From contig JARDYH010000004.1 in assembly GCA_029215795.1 (NCBI GenBank), positions 221,829,517 to 221,893,516 of the forward strand: a stretch of DNA of 64,000 bases, given 5' to 3'. This document shows, one piece after another, positions 24,809-35,881 of the stretch. Within the stretch, counting starts at the first letter, position 1; every line of letters starts with the position of its first letter. The notes below the pieces were generated by a model. It had not been told where the DNA came from, searched no databases, and was given only the letters and a program-made list of their open reading frames with translations. The DNA is from Anniella stebbinsi (Eukaryota; Chordata; Lepidosauria; Squamata; Anniellidae). Both the position numbers and the translations under genes were made by a program.

Positions 24809-26439
24809 TTGTGACCAGGATTGTTCTTTGATAAAGGCATGGAATCTACCCAAGTGTAAATAGTGGAAATTGGGCTCTCTGGATTTCCTATGAACTAATG
24901 AAGAACAGTGGGCTGAAGAACAATTTGGATAGTGTTGTGCCAAAGGCATACTAACAAAGTTTTTAGTTCCTTTTCCTTATCTGCATGCTGCCTCCTAGTA
25001 ATAAATATTAGATTTTGATTTCATTGAAAGAGTTTCTTTAAAGCAAAACATCCCTCGCCTCCCTAAAATGACAATCTTTTGCATTTTATCCTAAAAGATC
25101 TATAATACCTGTTTAAAACTCATTCACCCCCCCCCCAATGTAGAACAAATCTTGATCTGTTTTTTTTAAAAAGTTATATTTGATATTCTTGTCTTGTCTG
25201 TCTTGGGCTGGGAAACTCCTCAGGTTACAGGAAAGCCAGTGAGAAAATGGTGTTTTAAAAGCTGAGCATTTAAAAAAGTATCTATCGATCTGTCTATCCG
25301 TTTACAACTACAGGCTTTAGCCAGTATATTTAATCCACCCAGACCTTTAGGGGATCAATTAATAGGGGGAAGTTTTAATTGCTAGGGCTGCAGACTAAAC
25401 ACACTCTTGTTGTGTTTTTGGTTCTGGTGTGGTAGGTAATAAAAGCAATATATTGACATTTCCCACACCCATCGCAAACTGAGTAGTAGCTTTTATTAAA
25501 TCCAGCACCTCAAAAGTCATGTGTATTGAGGTTTTGGTGATGTGAAAATTGCCTTAAAAGGCAGCTGATTGCTCAACTAAATTCTTTAATTGGTTGACAG
25601 TACTAATTTAAACTTAAGTTGCAGGCAGTGGTCCCTGAACAAAATGTTAAAAGAATGGGACATTGTAGAGTAGAGAACGTTGGAGTTCTAACCTAGGAAG
25701 CATCAGCTATGTTCTTCGAGTTGAACTTTCTGAGTAATAAATATCCATAATAGTCTGTGGCATTACAGTCTTCTAGACTAAGGAGGTGACCCTTTAAAAT
25801 GAAACACGCTAAGGGAAAGGCATGCCTGTTAACTCTTGTTGTGATACGTGTAAGGCAGTTGTGGAGTGGGAATTGGAGCCAAGAGGCCAAGCGTGGAGTT
25901 GGAAGAATACTCACAAGCGTCAGGAACATTATTGTCCCAGCTTGAACAGGAAGTGCTTATGGCCCTTCGTGTTGAGGACAGGGAGTGGTTGGAGTCACTC
26001 TAGTACTTGGGAACTCCTTACTTTCTGGGAGATGCTCCATCCCTGTAGCTTTAGTGGCTCCCCGGACAGAGCAGCTGCGCACAGAGCCAGGGGCTCCTGG
26101 TTCTAGTCCTGCTCCTGATGCTTGTGTATGATCTGGTCTTGATGCACGTAAACAAAGTATTCTAGTAAAGTGTGTGAGCAGGATGTATTTTTTTTTCAAA
26201 TAACTCTTTTAGGTAAAGTTTTAGCAGGTGGTGATCTGTGATTCTGCCCCCTGTTCCCCAGTAGAAAAAAAGAGGAAAATATAACTTCTTTCTGGAATAG
26301 GGTTCTGGAATAGGGTCTTCTGGATTAAGGGACACTACGCATAACAATGCTTAGGTGTGTACCTGTGATGTGTTAACTGAAAACCTAAAAAATGTACATT
26401 GCAAATGGGGCAAACACATGTATCGTTCCATTTCCAGAG

Positions 26440-26715
26440 GGGTGGCTATGGTGGTCTGTTAAAGTCTTAAAGACAAACACATTTATTATTGCACAAGCAT
26501 ATGTGGACTATAGCCTGTGAAAACATATGCCATAGTAAATGTTTTTACCACAACAAATGTAACATGGCTACTTCTGTGGAAATGTTTACAATGGAAGGTG
26601 AAGGCATCAGATTTAGCCGTCCGGAATGGAAATCCATGTGTATCTGATGACGTGGAATCTGGTCCTTGAAAGCTTATGCCGTAATCAATTGGTTAGTCTT
26701 TAAGATGCCACAAGA
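26440..26715. repeat. dispersed repeat with gaaagcttatgcc...agtctttaa
   Basis: ctatggtggtctgttaaagt at the left and ttagtctttaagatgccaca at the right, with gaaagcttatgccgtaatca inside. Partial relatives lie at 14730-14830 and 50535-50575. I know this unit from reptile genomes but cannot name it. Confidence 0.5.
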
Positions 26716-26721
26716 CTCTCT

Positions 26722-26915
26722 GGCCAGATCTACACCAAGCAGGATATAGCGGTATGAAAGCGGTATATAAAAGGCAGGAGCCACACTACTGCTTTATAGC
26801 AGTATTGAAGTGCAGTGGCAACTGTTGGGGCTTATAGACACATACCACATGCCACTTTCATACCGCTTTCATCCCGCTTTCATAGTGCTATATCCTGCTT
26901 GGTGTAGATCTGGCC
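26722..26915. mobile_element. fold-back element with GGCCAGATCTACACCAAGCA ends
   Basis: Ends ggccagatctacaccaagca and tgcttggtgtagatctggcc are exact inverted repeats; the inner arms continue with ggatatagcggtatgaaagc. Related pieces lie at 52985-53130 and 57165-57245. No target duplication is obvious. It lies about 840 bp upstream of the NBCe1-A start. Confidence 0.75.
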
Positions 26916-27299
26916 TAAGTTATATATCGTACAGATGCACTTGATTGGGAACTGTGATTGGCTGCAGCCCCTTGCTGAGTGTACCTTGGTTTGCCTCTGC
27001 ATACTGTGTGAAATGGCCCTAAAACTTGCTTCCTCCCTCCTTTACTTAAAAAAGTCAAAAGAAGCCTTGAGAACGTACAGTTATTTGCTATACCCTGAGA
27101 GCATGTGACCAAACCTGATTCTCCTTTTAGTTACATAGGCAATGTTTCACCTGTAGTTGGGTCGTCTGCTTTGTGCCTTTTCTTCCTCCCTTCTTTTTTC
27201 TCTAGTGCATTTGATACTTGACTAAATGGACCCCAGAGCACAGTCTCCCATGAATAAGAGGAGATGGCCTATTTTGTTAAATATTCCCTTTTACACTGG

Positions 27300-27757
27300 T
27301 AATGAGTCTTGGAGGGGGCGACACACTGCCTCGCGAGCCAATGAAAGTCCCAGCGTTGCAGAAAGGGAGGGGAGACTTGGCAGTGGAAAGCCACTTCCTC
27401 TCCACGAGGTGCCCCCCAAATAGTTTGGCTTAAACTGGTTCTCTGCCTGTAAAGAAAAAGACTTTAAAGGACCATGGCTCAGCTGATCAGAGTACGAAAG
27501 GTCCCTGGGCATGCACCATAGAGCAAATTGGTGCTGAGCCTAGAACTTCTCTACTGTTTTTTGACAAGCAGCTGTGTGGGTTTGCTGTTGACACACAGCT
27601 TAAAGGAGTGGGGGGAAGAAGACACTCGTCCTCTTGAACTTTACCTCGAGCTTAAAGTTTTCAGATGTAAGTGTAAGAAAAAAAAAAGAGAGACATAGAC
27701 ATAGATAACTAGGGGGAGAAAAAAAAAAAGCAACAGACCGCACTCGGAGCTACTAAA
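27300..27757 (+). promoter_or_regulatory. SLC4A4: probable internal promoter and 5'UTR of NBCe1-A
   Basis: The kidney isoform is known to start from a promoter inside the SLC4A4 gene, so its promoter should lie just before 27758. I see GGGGGCG near 27314 and gagCCAATg near 27337, a weak GC box and a CCAAT box, and no convincing TATA box. The interval is free of recognisable repeats. The last 90 bp are purine-rich with two A-runs. The transcription start cannot be placed from sequence alone. Confidence 0.45.
27474..27521 (+). other. possible upstream ORF of 15 codons
   Basis: An ATG in a strong context (accATGG) opens a frame MAQLIRVRKVPGHAP and stops at TAG, 236 bp before the NBCe1-A start. 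It matters only if transcription starts upstream of it, which is not known. It could then reduce translation of the main frame. Confidence 0.25.
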
Positions 27758-28017
27758 ATGTCAGATGGAGCAGACAACCAGGAGAAACAGCCGAATGGAT
27801 GTGTGGAGAAGGGGCAGGAGAGGAACCGCTCTTCCTTGATCATCCTCCAGTCTGTTAACCGCAGTATTTTCACCTCTGCAGTCTCCCCCGCCGCTGAACG
27901 CATCCGCTTCATTTTGGGTGAAGATGATGACAGTCCCGCGCCACCGCAGCTCTTCACGGAGCTGGATGAACTCCTGGCCGTTGATGGGCAAGAAATGGAG
28001 TGGAAGGAAACGGCAAG
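27758..28017 (+). CDS. SLC4A4: SLC4A4 (NBCe1-A) first coding exon, with the shared exon
   Basis: This exon starts the kidney-type isoform of the electrogenic Na+/HCO3- cotransporter NBCe1, which moves bicarbonate across the basolateral membrane of the proximal tubule. The ATG has A at -3 and follows an in-frame TAG at 27710, so it is the first possible start. Residues 1-42 are the isoform-specific N-terminus, one residue longer than the human one, diverged but ending in the same SIFTSAV. Residues 43-86 ([12 protein letters not shown] onward, through [21 protein letters not shown]) are almost identical to human NBCe1 and common to all isoforms. The exon ends AG|gtgagc inside an Arg codon (phase 2). 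In mammals this N-terminus is known to stimulate transport. The coding sequence also carries the acceptor used by longer isoforms. Identification is from memory of the family. Confidence 0.96.
27854..27881 (+). promoter_or_regulatory. SLC4A4: internal splice acceptor for the long NBCe1 isoforms, inside coding sequence
   Basis: TTAAC (branch-like A at 27857), then the tract tattttcacctctg, then cag|tctcccc form a good 3' splice site 24 nt after the branch A. An earlier gcag at 27861-27864 lies too close to that A to compete. In the A isoform these bases encode ...[10 protein letters not shown] long-isoform exon ending in A would give A|TC = Ile before SPAAERIRF, which fits the human NBCe1-B sequence ...LKPLISPAAE as I know it. 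Motif and phase are seen here; use by the long isoforms is inferred. Confidence 0.8.
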
Positions 28018-28091
28018 GTGAGCGCAATTTTGTGAGATGGTTGGGTTGGGTTTTTTTGGGTGGGGGGATGGGGGGCTTCTGAAGAAGGCTG

Positions 28092-28437
28092 CCTCTACAA
28101 GAGAGTTTTAAAGCTTTTTCAAGGCGCTTAAAAAAATTTACCTCTACAAGAACGGAGTGCAAATCGGGCGTAGAGGCGCGTTATCTCTCCGATTATACGC
28201 ATTATTGAATGCGCGTTAAATCGCGAGTTTTATTTTGCTCCGGCCGTTAAAGCGCATTTTGACTATGTGAACAAGCGCTTATGCGCATTAACTGCTTGTA
28301 AAGCACATTTTGGTCATCCGTTAATGCGCTTCACCGCCTCTCGCCGCCTCTCGTGCAGAGGTATTAGGTGTAAATGCGCTTCAGCGATTATGCGCATAAT
28401 CGCCTAACCGGGCGCAAAAGCGAATCCTTGTAGAGGG
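28092..28437. mobile_element. CpG-dense element with CCTCTACAAG ends
   Basis: CCTCTACAAG at 28092 (and again at 28141) pairs with CTTGTAGAGG at 28428-28437. Between them the DNA is filled with GCGC-containing motifs (aagcgcttatgcgcattaac, gcgattatgcgcataatcgc), with far more CpG than any other intron segment here. It starts 75 bp after the donor of the first SLC4A4 exon. The family is not recognised; it looks like a young non-autonomous DNA transposon. Confidence 0.6.
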
Positions 28438-28796
28438 GACCGAAGACATAAGACCACTTGCAGAAGCACCTGTTGCACAGTTGTGTGTTAATTTGGGGGA
28501 GCATCTTCTCCCTGAGATGGGGTTTCCACAAAGATGATAATTATTTTCTGATGTTCTGGAAAGCTTTTCCAATAAAACAGGACCTGAGGATTTATCTCAA
28601 CCTTCATTTTTAATGTTGGTTAATAGAGCTACGAAAGTATCCTTTATTAAAAAAATAACAGAGAGAGGATAGTATCTTGGCTTCCACGCTAAGGTGACAC
28701 TTGTCAGGAGTTTTAACTTCAGGAATTCATATAAAAACCATTAATGTTTAAAAATCAGATTTCAAATATCTACCCTTATAATTTTCAGGTAACTAT

Positions 28797-29035
28797 TATA
28801 GTGTAGTGGCTAAATATATGATTTGAGCTAGGAAATCCTCCATTCAAATCTCACCTCGGCCATTAACTCACTAGATAGTTTTAGGCAAGCCACTATCTCT
28901 CAGCCTCAGTTCTCTATCTGCAGCGTAGGGAAAAGAGCACTGGTCTACCTCACAGGGTTGTTCTAAAGATTTCTGGGATAGCATATGTGAAACATCCCAT
29001 CCTCTCAAAAAGCAGGATATCAATGCAGAGTGTTG
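28797..29035 (+). mobile_element. tRNA-derived SINE, diverged
   Basis: tatagtgtagtggctaaata (A-box region), attcaaatctcacctcggcc (B-box region), then ctacctcacagggttgttct and a decayed tail. Confidence 0.65.
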
Positions 29036-30717
29036 TTTTTATAGCCGATGGGCTGAATACTTGTCACTTGAAATAATTTTAATGCAGCAATCTAAAGTGC
29101 CCATAATGTTCTCTCCCCAATCATTTAATAATTTGGTGGTGGTGGGAGGTGTTAGATGCAACACATTGAGTTTTGGTGTTAACTTAAACAAATCAACCAA
29201 CAAAACCATGTTTGGCTTCTTAGTAGATTCAAATAGATTTATGGCCACTTGAGAACAATGTACAGAGATAAATTGTGCTGGGGTGATGATGACACAGTTA
29301 GAAAATAATTAATTGAGCTGCTATCAGTGTAAGGAACCTAGCAATAATCCCAGTCGAGTGTGCTTGACTGAGACTTTACTGTGATGTTACAATAACCTAT
29401 CTCTCTGCCAAGTCTAGACTTTTATTTTTCTCTTTGAGAGAGGAAAAAAAACTGTGTCAGGTTATCCATTGCAGAATGGAACGCTGAGTCAGTATTTTCT
29501 GGGTTTGGGGGGGGGGCTGTTCTCTACCTCCCCCCCCCCCCCCCAGACACATTTAAATATTAGCTTTTCAGTTTTCTCTTACTATTGCAGCTCTGCTAAA
29601 TCTCCCACTCCACCTTCTAACTTAAGTGCTTCTGGCCATATTTGGATAGATTAACCCCCTACTTGTGAATAACACCTTGTTCTCTTTAACTCCAGAATTC
29701 CTGCTTCTCAGAGCATCTCCATACATTACGACGACTGTGGGGAAACAGTGGCGTTACCCACTTATGCCTTGCTCAGCAAACATGCAACATGTGGCCACCA
29801 CACACTGCACGGGCGTCTTTCTATACAAGTATACAGTCATGTTGGAAAACTGATTGGACCAGATTCCCGAGATGTGTGTATACTGGATGCTTGCATATTC
29901 ATTAGGGCTGTGCAAGATTCGGCCTCCGCTTCAGAAGTCCGAAGCCTTGGCTGCCATTTTGCAGAGTAGCTGTTGTGTCAAGCACAGCCCTTGCATCCTC
30001 TCAAGAAAAGCCTACAACTCCCAGCGTGCCTTGGGAGAGAGGGATGGACTTACTGGGGCCGGGGAGCGGCAGGCGCCCATGGTTTTGCTGCTGCTCACCC
30101 TGTTGGATCACCCACCTGGCTGTGCAGTCGGGGCTGCATGAGACCCTGCATGGCTCGCTGCAAGGTCCATGAGTGTCCCGCGTCTGCTTGTATCCCCTGA
30201 GAGCTGCCAGCGTCCCTTTGCTTCTCGCCGATGCAAGGTGTCTGCTTTTCAGCGGGACTGGTGATCTCGCCTGTCTAGCAGAGGCTAAGAGGAGGCTGGG
30301 GTTGGCTGGGGATACTTTCTAGCCCCTCATCCCCAGTTTCCTCCTTGCCCTTGGGAACACCTCCTTTTCCCCATCTCCATCCTCCATTCTGCAAGCGTGG
30401 TGAGGTAGCTGCTGCATTTCTCTCCATGCTGGCAATGAGGGGGAAGGGCCAGAGTGCAGTTTCTTGGCTCCCAGCTCCAGGGCGCTGTCTACGAGATCAG
30501 AGCCAGGAAACTGAACAACCCTATGCCCCCCACCCCCCCACGCTGTATAGGGCCATATAATTGCTCCCTAAAGGGAGCTATTGCATGCAAATGAAGATAT
30601 CTCTTGCCGTCTTATCCTCACTTTCATATCCAGTTAAGATGAAGTACTTTGATTTAAGCTGTCCTTACACCTTTGTTGTAAGCCAACGTCTCTGGAAATG
30701 AGATTGGATTTGCACAT
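29036..30717. other. intron DNA with a GC-rich patch at 29900-30540
   Basis: G- and C-runs occur at 29506-29545. From 29905 the sequence becomes GC-rich with several CpGs (gattcggcctccgcttcaga, actggggccggggagcggca). No inverted ends or coding domain are recognised; it could be a repeat or a small CpG island. Confidence 0.4.
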
Positions 30718-30830
30718 GAAACATAGAAAGCTGCCTTGTACTAGCTTGGACTATTCGTCCATCTAGCTGAGTCTTGTCTACCGTCTACTGGATCTCCAGC
30801 AGAGCTCTTTTACATCACCTAGTACTTGGT
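30718..30830 (-). mobile_element. second SINE family, minus-strand copy
   Basis: aacatagaaagctgccttgt, then gtccatctagctgagtcttg and atctccagcagagctctttt are the reverse of the 18593 type. Confidence 0.6.
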
Positions 30831-30984
30831 CTTTTTTTTTTTTCTTTTTCTTTTAACTGGAGATGCCAAAGCCTGAGAGTGAGACATTGAACATGCCAAC
30901 ATTTATGGAGCCCCTAATCACATGTGCAGTCCAAGTAGTTTCTTTCCAGATGTCAGTGGAGAGGTTTCCCCCAAAGAGGGGGAA

Positions 30985-31055
30985 ATTTATTTATTTATTC
31001 ATTGCATTTTTATACCACCCAATACCCGAATGGGGGGTATTGGGAAGAAACATAG
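30985..31055 (-). repeat. short L2-type LINE tail
   Basis: tttatttatttattcattgc then tttttataccacccaatacc; interrupts or abuts SINE-like DNA. Confidence 0.5.
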
Positions 31056-31207
31056 TTTGAAGCATTGGAAGTGTCTGTGACTAGCTGTTTTTGGAAGCAG
31101 AATGCTGGACTAAATTGATTTTTGGACTGATCCAGCAAGAACAGTCCTTTGGTGATCTGTATGACGCCATGTTAATTCCAAAAAACTAAGTTCTGCCATT
31201 TAGAATT

Positions 31208-31400
31208 ATTGTTGTTGTTGTTGTTGTTGTTGTTATTATTATTTCCATTTATATACCGCCCCATAGCCGAAGCTCTCTGGGCGGTTTACAAAAATTAAAA
31301 TCATTGAACGTTTTTTTTTTTTAAAAAAACCCACCGAAATACAAAATTTTAAACCATAAAAAGCATAAAAACAGGTTATAAATACAATAGCATTTCAGCC
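31208..31400 (-). mobile_element. L2-type LINE tail preceded by (TTG)n(TTA)n
   Basis: About eight TTG units and a few TTA units run into tttccatttatataccgccc, then gaagctctctgggcggttta and the A-rich tail. Confidence 0.72.
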
Positions 31401-32064
31401 TTTTGTCCAGTTATGGGGCTAAAACTTGCCCACAACAACATATTTCAGTTTCACCGAATTCTGAATTGGATGTCGTTGTATGGTCTCTGCAGGTGGCAAA
31501 GTATTTCACTGTCCTAGGACTGCTTCCATGTGGCAACTTCCTGCACATACGTCTCTCAGTGTAGTGTTACAGTGAAAGCATCTACGAAAAAGGCAGAGTT
31601 AGGACCAATGGGTAAGCCTTGGTTTCTGCTAGTGCAAGAGTGCTCATGCTGGGGCACAATTGGATACTTCCCATAAGAAGGTGGCTTCTGCCAAGTCTGC
31701 CTACTTGTCTGGCTAGCCCTCTAGTACCTACTTTAACGGGCAGTGGCGCAACAGCAGAGGTTGGCAGCTTCCATGGATCTGGGAGCCGCACCCTAGCCCC
31801 ACGGCTGCCCCACTGAACATGCCGCTGAATTTTAGTGGCAAGGCAGCAGTGAAGAGGGCTCCTTTTCTTTTTTTAAAACAGAAACAAAAAAACAGGCCCC
31901 TTTTTCTTTCATACCACCAAATTTCATCCACTAACTACGAATTTCGGCTTTTAAAAGGAGCTTTTCTTCCCTGATTTCACACCACCTTATTTTGGTAGAT
32001 CCCAAGCAGAATGCCTTTCTCAACATCTACTACCTGATTCATTTCACCGGAGTTCCCAGGGAAT

Positions 32065-32092
32065 TATATATATGTATATATATATGGAATAA

Positions 32093-32133
<41 letters not shown>

Positions 32134-32134
32134 T
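32065..32134. repeat. (AT)n(AC)n microsatellite
   Basis: Alternating AT with short interruptions, then acacacaca. Confidence 0.9.
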
Positions 32135-32303
32135 ATGTCAATGAACACTACACCCCTTCCTTTGTATGGTTATCTGTCACACTGCATGAACTTGGAGAGC
32201 ATTGTATAGCATGACCAATGCGCCTTGGCGGCTTCATGTTGCAGGGAAAGATGAATAATGGCAGGTAGGCCTTCATATGCTGTGGGGATGGATTGTAGAC
32301 ATG

Positions 32304-32562
32304 ATTTTCATATTTACTTATTTATTTTCATTCATTCATTCATGTCTTACATTTATAGCCCACTTTCTTTCCTCCAAGGAAGCCATGGAGGCATACATAA
32401 TCCTCCTCTCCTCCATTTTACCCTGTGAAATAGGTTGGGCTGAGAGTCTGTGTCTGGCCCAAAGACATCCAGTGGTCTTCCGTGGATGCGTGGGGACTAG
32501 AACCCGTATCTACCAACTTCCGGTCCAACACTCTATCCACCATACCACACTAGGCCTAATTC
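32304..32562 (-). mobile_element. tRNA-derived SINE
   Basis: tttatagcccactttctttc, cctctcctccattttaccct, gaaataggttgggctgagag and tccaacactctatccaccat; same family as 17643 and 34338. Confidence 0.72.
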
Positions 32563-32666
32563 TGATTGAGTGAAAGCTGTACTATTTCAGATTGAAGGGA
32601 GGGGCTGACATAGGAATGCAAGAAGTATACCAGTATTTGTCCATCTAGCCCCATGTTATCTACGCA

Positions 32667-32795
32667 AGGGGTAGGTAACATGGTGTCCTCCATATATTTT
32701 GACTACAACTCTTATAATCCCCAGCTAGCATGGCCAATGCTAAGGGATTATGGGAGTTGTAGTTCAAAACACCTGGAGGGTTCTAGGTAGCTTTC
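32667..32795. repeat. fold-back repeat, CCTCCAGATGTTTTG family
   Basis: gtcctccatatattttgact pairs with gttcaaaacacctggagggt; centre agctagcatggccaatgcta. Confidence 0.65.
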
Positions 32796-33207
32796 GTCTC
32801 TAATAGCAGCTTTTTAGGACCTCAGGCAGACATTTTTTTTTTATCATTACCTACTACCTGTTCCTTTGAAATGGAGATGCCTTGGGCAGGGCTTGGGGCG
32901 TTCTACATCAGGTATGGGTAATACTTGGCCCGTGGGCCACATGCAGCCACCCCTCGGATTTTGTGGCTGTTGCTAATCCTGCCATCACTGAATTTGCTGT
33001 GGCAGCAGCTGCGGCAGCCCCTCCCCCTCCGGCGAGATTATTCGACAAAACAAGACATGCGGGGATCATAGACCTCTTGTTTAGAAGAAGAATCTTGCTC
33101 CAGGAAGCATCCCTCCATCTAAACAAGGTCCACACTCCTTGTGTGCTGTGTTTTTCTGCCAAATTGCAGCAGCAGTATGAGCCCTCAACACCTGGACGTT
33201 GTCCACA

Positions 33208-33256
33208 CCTGTTCTACATGCAAAGCACATGCTCTACTACAGAGCTATGTTCTCTC
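33208..33256 (-). repeat. second SINE family, head fragment
   Basis: tacatgcaaagcacatgctc then tactacagagctatgttctc is the reverse of the tRNA-like head. Confidence 0.5.
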
Positions 33257-34337
33257 CCAAATGACTAAACTGACATAATGTGGGGGAAAGGTGTAGGTTT
33301 TGATCTTTTCTCCCACATACTTTTATATATGGACTGAGATTTTTGAATGGAAGGCCGTTTAGTCATGTTATCCTCCGCCTCCAGTGTGAAGCCATACAGC
33401 TCAGACGGAAGTGTACTGGCTCACTGACGACTAATAGGCATGCACCCCACTTTTGGGATGAAAAGCTTTTGTCTTCTTGGCGTCTGGAAGACTTTCTGCT
33501 GCCTTTATAGCTTTCGCGTTTCATTCCAGTATCAGCTGAAGATGGCTGCAAGAGGAACTTCTGAAACTGTATTTGATCCAATGTGGTATTTAGTTAAAAC
33601 TAACTTGTAGACCCCGAAAGAGAACTTTTCTTCTCCCGGTTTCGTCGCACTTAACAGGTAACCAAGGCCACCGCAGGCAGGCATGGAATGTCTTCATCCC
33701 CCATTACAGAAATTTCATCTAACGCAGTACAGATGCATTTTTAATTCTACTCTAACGCAAATGCAGCCCGCACAGGAAGTCAAAGGATGACATTTAACTG
33801 CTGCTTTAGTGTACATAGGTTTCGGTTTGGGGCGAATTTTTGCCAAATGTTCCATGTTGTAGGACCAGACGTCCTAGATGTAGCAGCCCAATTGAAAAGG
33901 CAACCAATGACAGTGAAATGGTGTCACTTGGGGATTAAACACTTTGGAAAAAGTAAGGATGCTTGAAGAGCTTCTTTTGTTACATCGACCCTCACTATAA
34001 TTCGCTCAGATTCATTGACAAGGTAGATGCTGAGTTGGAGAAGGTGTTGTGCAACCACGAGAAATTCTCCTGCTATTTTGTAACTTCAGCAAGAGATAAG
34101 CCTTGTGCTCCTTGCAAAGATTTGAGCCTTATTTGGAAAGTCTCTCTCCCCCACGCCCAATTCCTCCTGTACCCTTGGTGATTCATAGTGTGGTCCTGAA
34201 TTTCATATTAATGAAGAGTTCACAATGAGGAGAAACCCTGAACCCAAGTAACTATAATGGATTTTTCCGTACCATGTAGCTCTGGCATTCTCAAACTTTG
34301 TGAAAGGAAAAAGGAAAGAAATAATTTGACTGATTTG

Positions 34338-34585
34338 GCATTTTATTTATTTATTTATTTATTATATATCCTGCTTTTTTTCCTACAAGGGACCCAAGGC
34401 AGCATGCATAATCCTCCTCCTCTCCATTTTTATCCTCACAACAACAACCCTATGAGGTAGGTCGGGCTGAGAATCTGTGCCTGGCCCCAAAACACCCAGT
34501 GAGCTTCCATGGCTGAGTAGGTACTAGAACCTGAATCTCCTGGCTCCCAGTCCAACACTCTAACTACTTATACCACACTGGCTTT
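34338..34585 (-). mobile_element. tRNA-derived SINE
   Basis: (TTTA)n tail, cctcctcctctccattttta, ctatgaggtaggtcgggctg, and the head cccagtccaacactctaact. Confidence 0.78.
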
Positions 34586-35102
34586 GTTCTTCAGCACTCA
34601 GGACCTAATAAGAACAACATCTTTATTAGGTCCTGCAGTCTAAATGCAGAACAAAGAGCTGATCTTAAGTCTGTTTTATGGGAAAAGAAGACGGTATTAA
34701 CGAAAAGGACAGAATCAAATGTTTCTTGACTTTTTTTCTGGTTGCTATAATGGTTCAGGGAATTCTTGTTCAGACAAATTTGAAGACGGAAAAAAAAAGC
34801 AAGCCTGTCTTTCTCTCGTTTTTGTCGAAGATTAGGGCAAAGGGCAAATGTCCCATGTAAAACATTTTTTCCACACCTGAGGGCTGTTTCATAACCACGT
34901 GCAAGGGTTGTAAACTCCTGACCTGATGGGAGCTCCCTTACCTTTTAATAGCTGTGTGGGAGGGAGAAGTCCAGCAGGCGTAACATCATATCTCTCCCAC
35001 TGTAATCATGGAAGATCCAGCACCTGGTGATTGTTTGATGCACATTAATTTAACACCGTCTTGAAGGGAGACCACACAAGAAGTGGGGACCTCTGATTGC
35101 AA

Positions 35103-35490
35103 TGGCTCAGTTGACATGTCTTGTCAAGTCATGATTTAGGAAGCCATGAAATCTGAACAGGCAAATTTATTTGTTTGTTCACTATATTTCCACACCTCCC
35201 AATATACTGCTAGCCAAAGCTCTCTGGGTGGTTCACAAACCAAGGTTTGCAGTTGGCTGGAAAACCACAATTGGAAACTAGGTTTTGCAAACCATAGGTT
35301 GCACTCATGGTCACTGTGATGTCTGAATTGCCAAGCCATAGTTTTTGTCATTTCTTTGCCTCCAAAGATGACTGTACCTGAGTGCTGAGAGGATGGAAAC
35401 TGAAACCAGGCTTTGGTTTGGCACCATGGTTTTGGTTCTAATCTGCAGATCATGCAAGCCATGATTTGGTATGATGTCTGAATTGAGCCA
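35103..35490. mobile_element. DNA element with TGGCTCA ends
   Basis: tggctcagttgacatg at the left and atgtctgaattgagcca at the right are imperfect inverted repeats, with inner pairs catgattt and aaccacaattgg. It contains an L2-like tail fragment at 35163-35240 (aaagctctctgggtggttca). Confidence 0.55.
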
Positions 35491-35720
35491 AGGAGAGATG
35501 CTCCCTGTGATCCATTAGGACTCTATGACGATGGAGATCTTTGTGTCTCTTGTGTACCAAATATCAAGTGTATGGGATTTAGAGAGGAGTTCTTTGTGGC
35601 TGCTCTCCTTTTCTGAGAATCCTTTTCTTCATAAACCTCACAACTGGCTGAAAATAGAGTGCTAAAAGGCAGCATTTTTTTTTCTAAGTTCATCTTCATT
35701 CATTGGCTGGCCTCTTGCAG

Positions 35721-35881
35721 GTGGATAAAGTTTGAAGAAAAAGTGGAACAAGGTGGAGAGAGATGGAGTAAACCGCACGTCGCCACATTATCCCTTCACA
35801 GCTTGTTCGAGCTGAGGACGTGTATAGAGAAGGGGTCGATCATGTTGGATTTGGAGGCCACAACACTCCCTCAGGTTGTAG
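35721..35881 (+). CDS. SLC4A4: SLC4A4 second coding exon of the A isoform
   Basis: This 161-nt exon encodes residues 87-140 of the cytoplasmic N-terminal domain: it completes the Arg of ETAR and continues [20 protein letters not shown] to [10 protein letters not shown]. The acceptor is ctcttgcag|g and the donor is GTAG|gtaagt, a near-perfect consensus. It enters in phase 2 and leaves in phase 1. The block [12 protein letters not shown] is among the most conserved in the SLC4 family and belongs to the folded core of the band-3-like cytoplasmic domain. Only a few conservative differences from human NBCe1 are seen (for example I for M in CIEKGS, LEATTL for REASSL). The 7.7-kb intron before it holds the CpG-dense palindromic element at 28092-28437. 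Confidence 0.97.

Larger units (their letters stand above)
23065..27299. other. noncoding DNA upstream of the internal promoter
   Basis: It contains the repeats listed and a 193-codon minus-strand open frame at 23887-24468 with no recognised domain (see findings). The stretch 26916-27300 shows nothing recognisable apart from its closeness to the promoter. Confidence 0.45.

Noticed and set aside
1..27299. search for the upstream NBCe1-B exons (basic RRRRR region and the exon ending before SPAAE)
   Set aside because: No matching stretch was seen in any frame; they probably lie further upstream.
27761..28162. 133-codon minus-strand frame opposite the first exon
   Set aside because: A shadow of the conserved plus-strand exon; no domain of its own.
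32882..33268. 128-codon frame with an Ala/Pro-rich run
   Set aside because: It overlaps a SINE head and a short GCAGC-rich stretch; no splice or start context and no known family.
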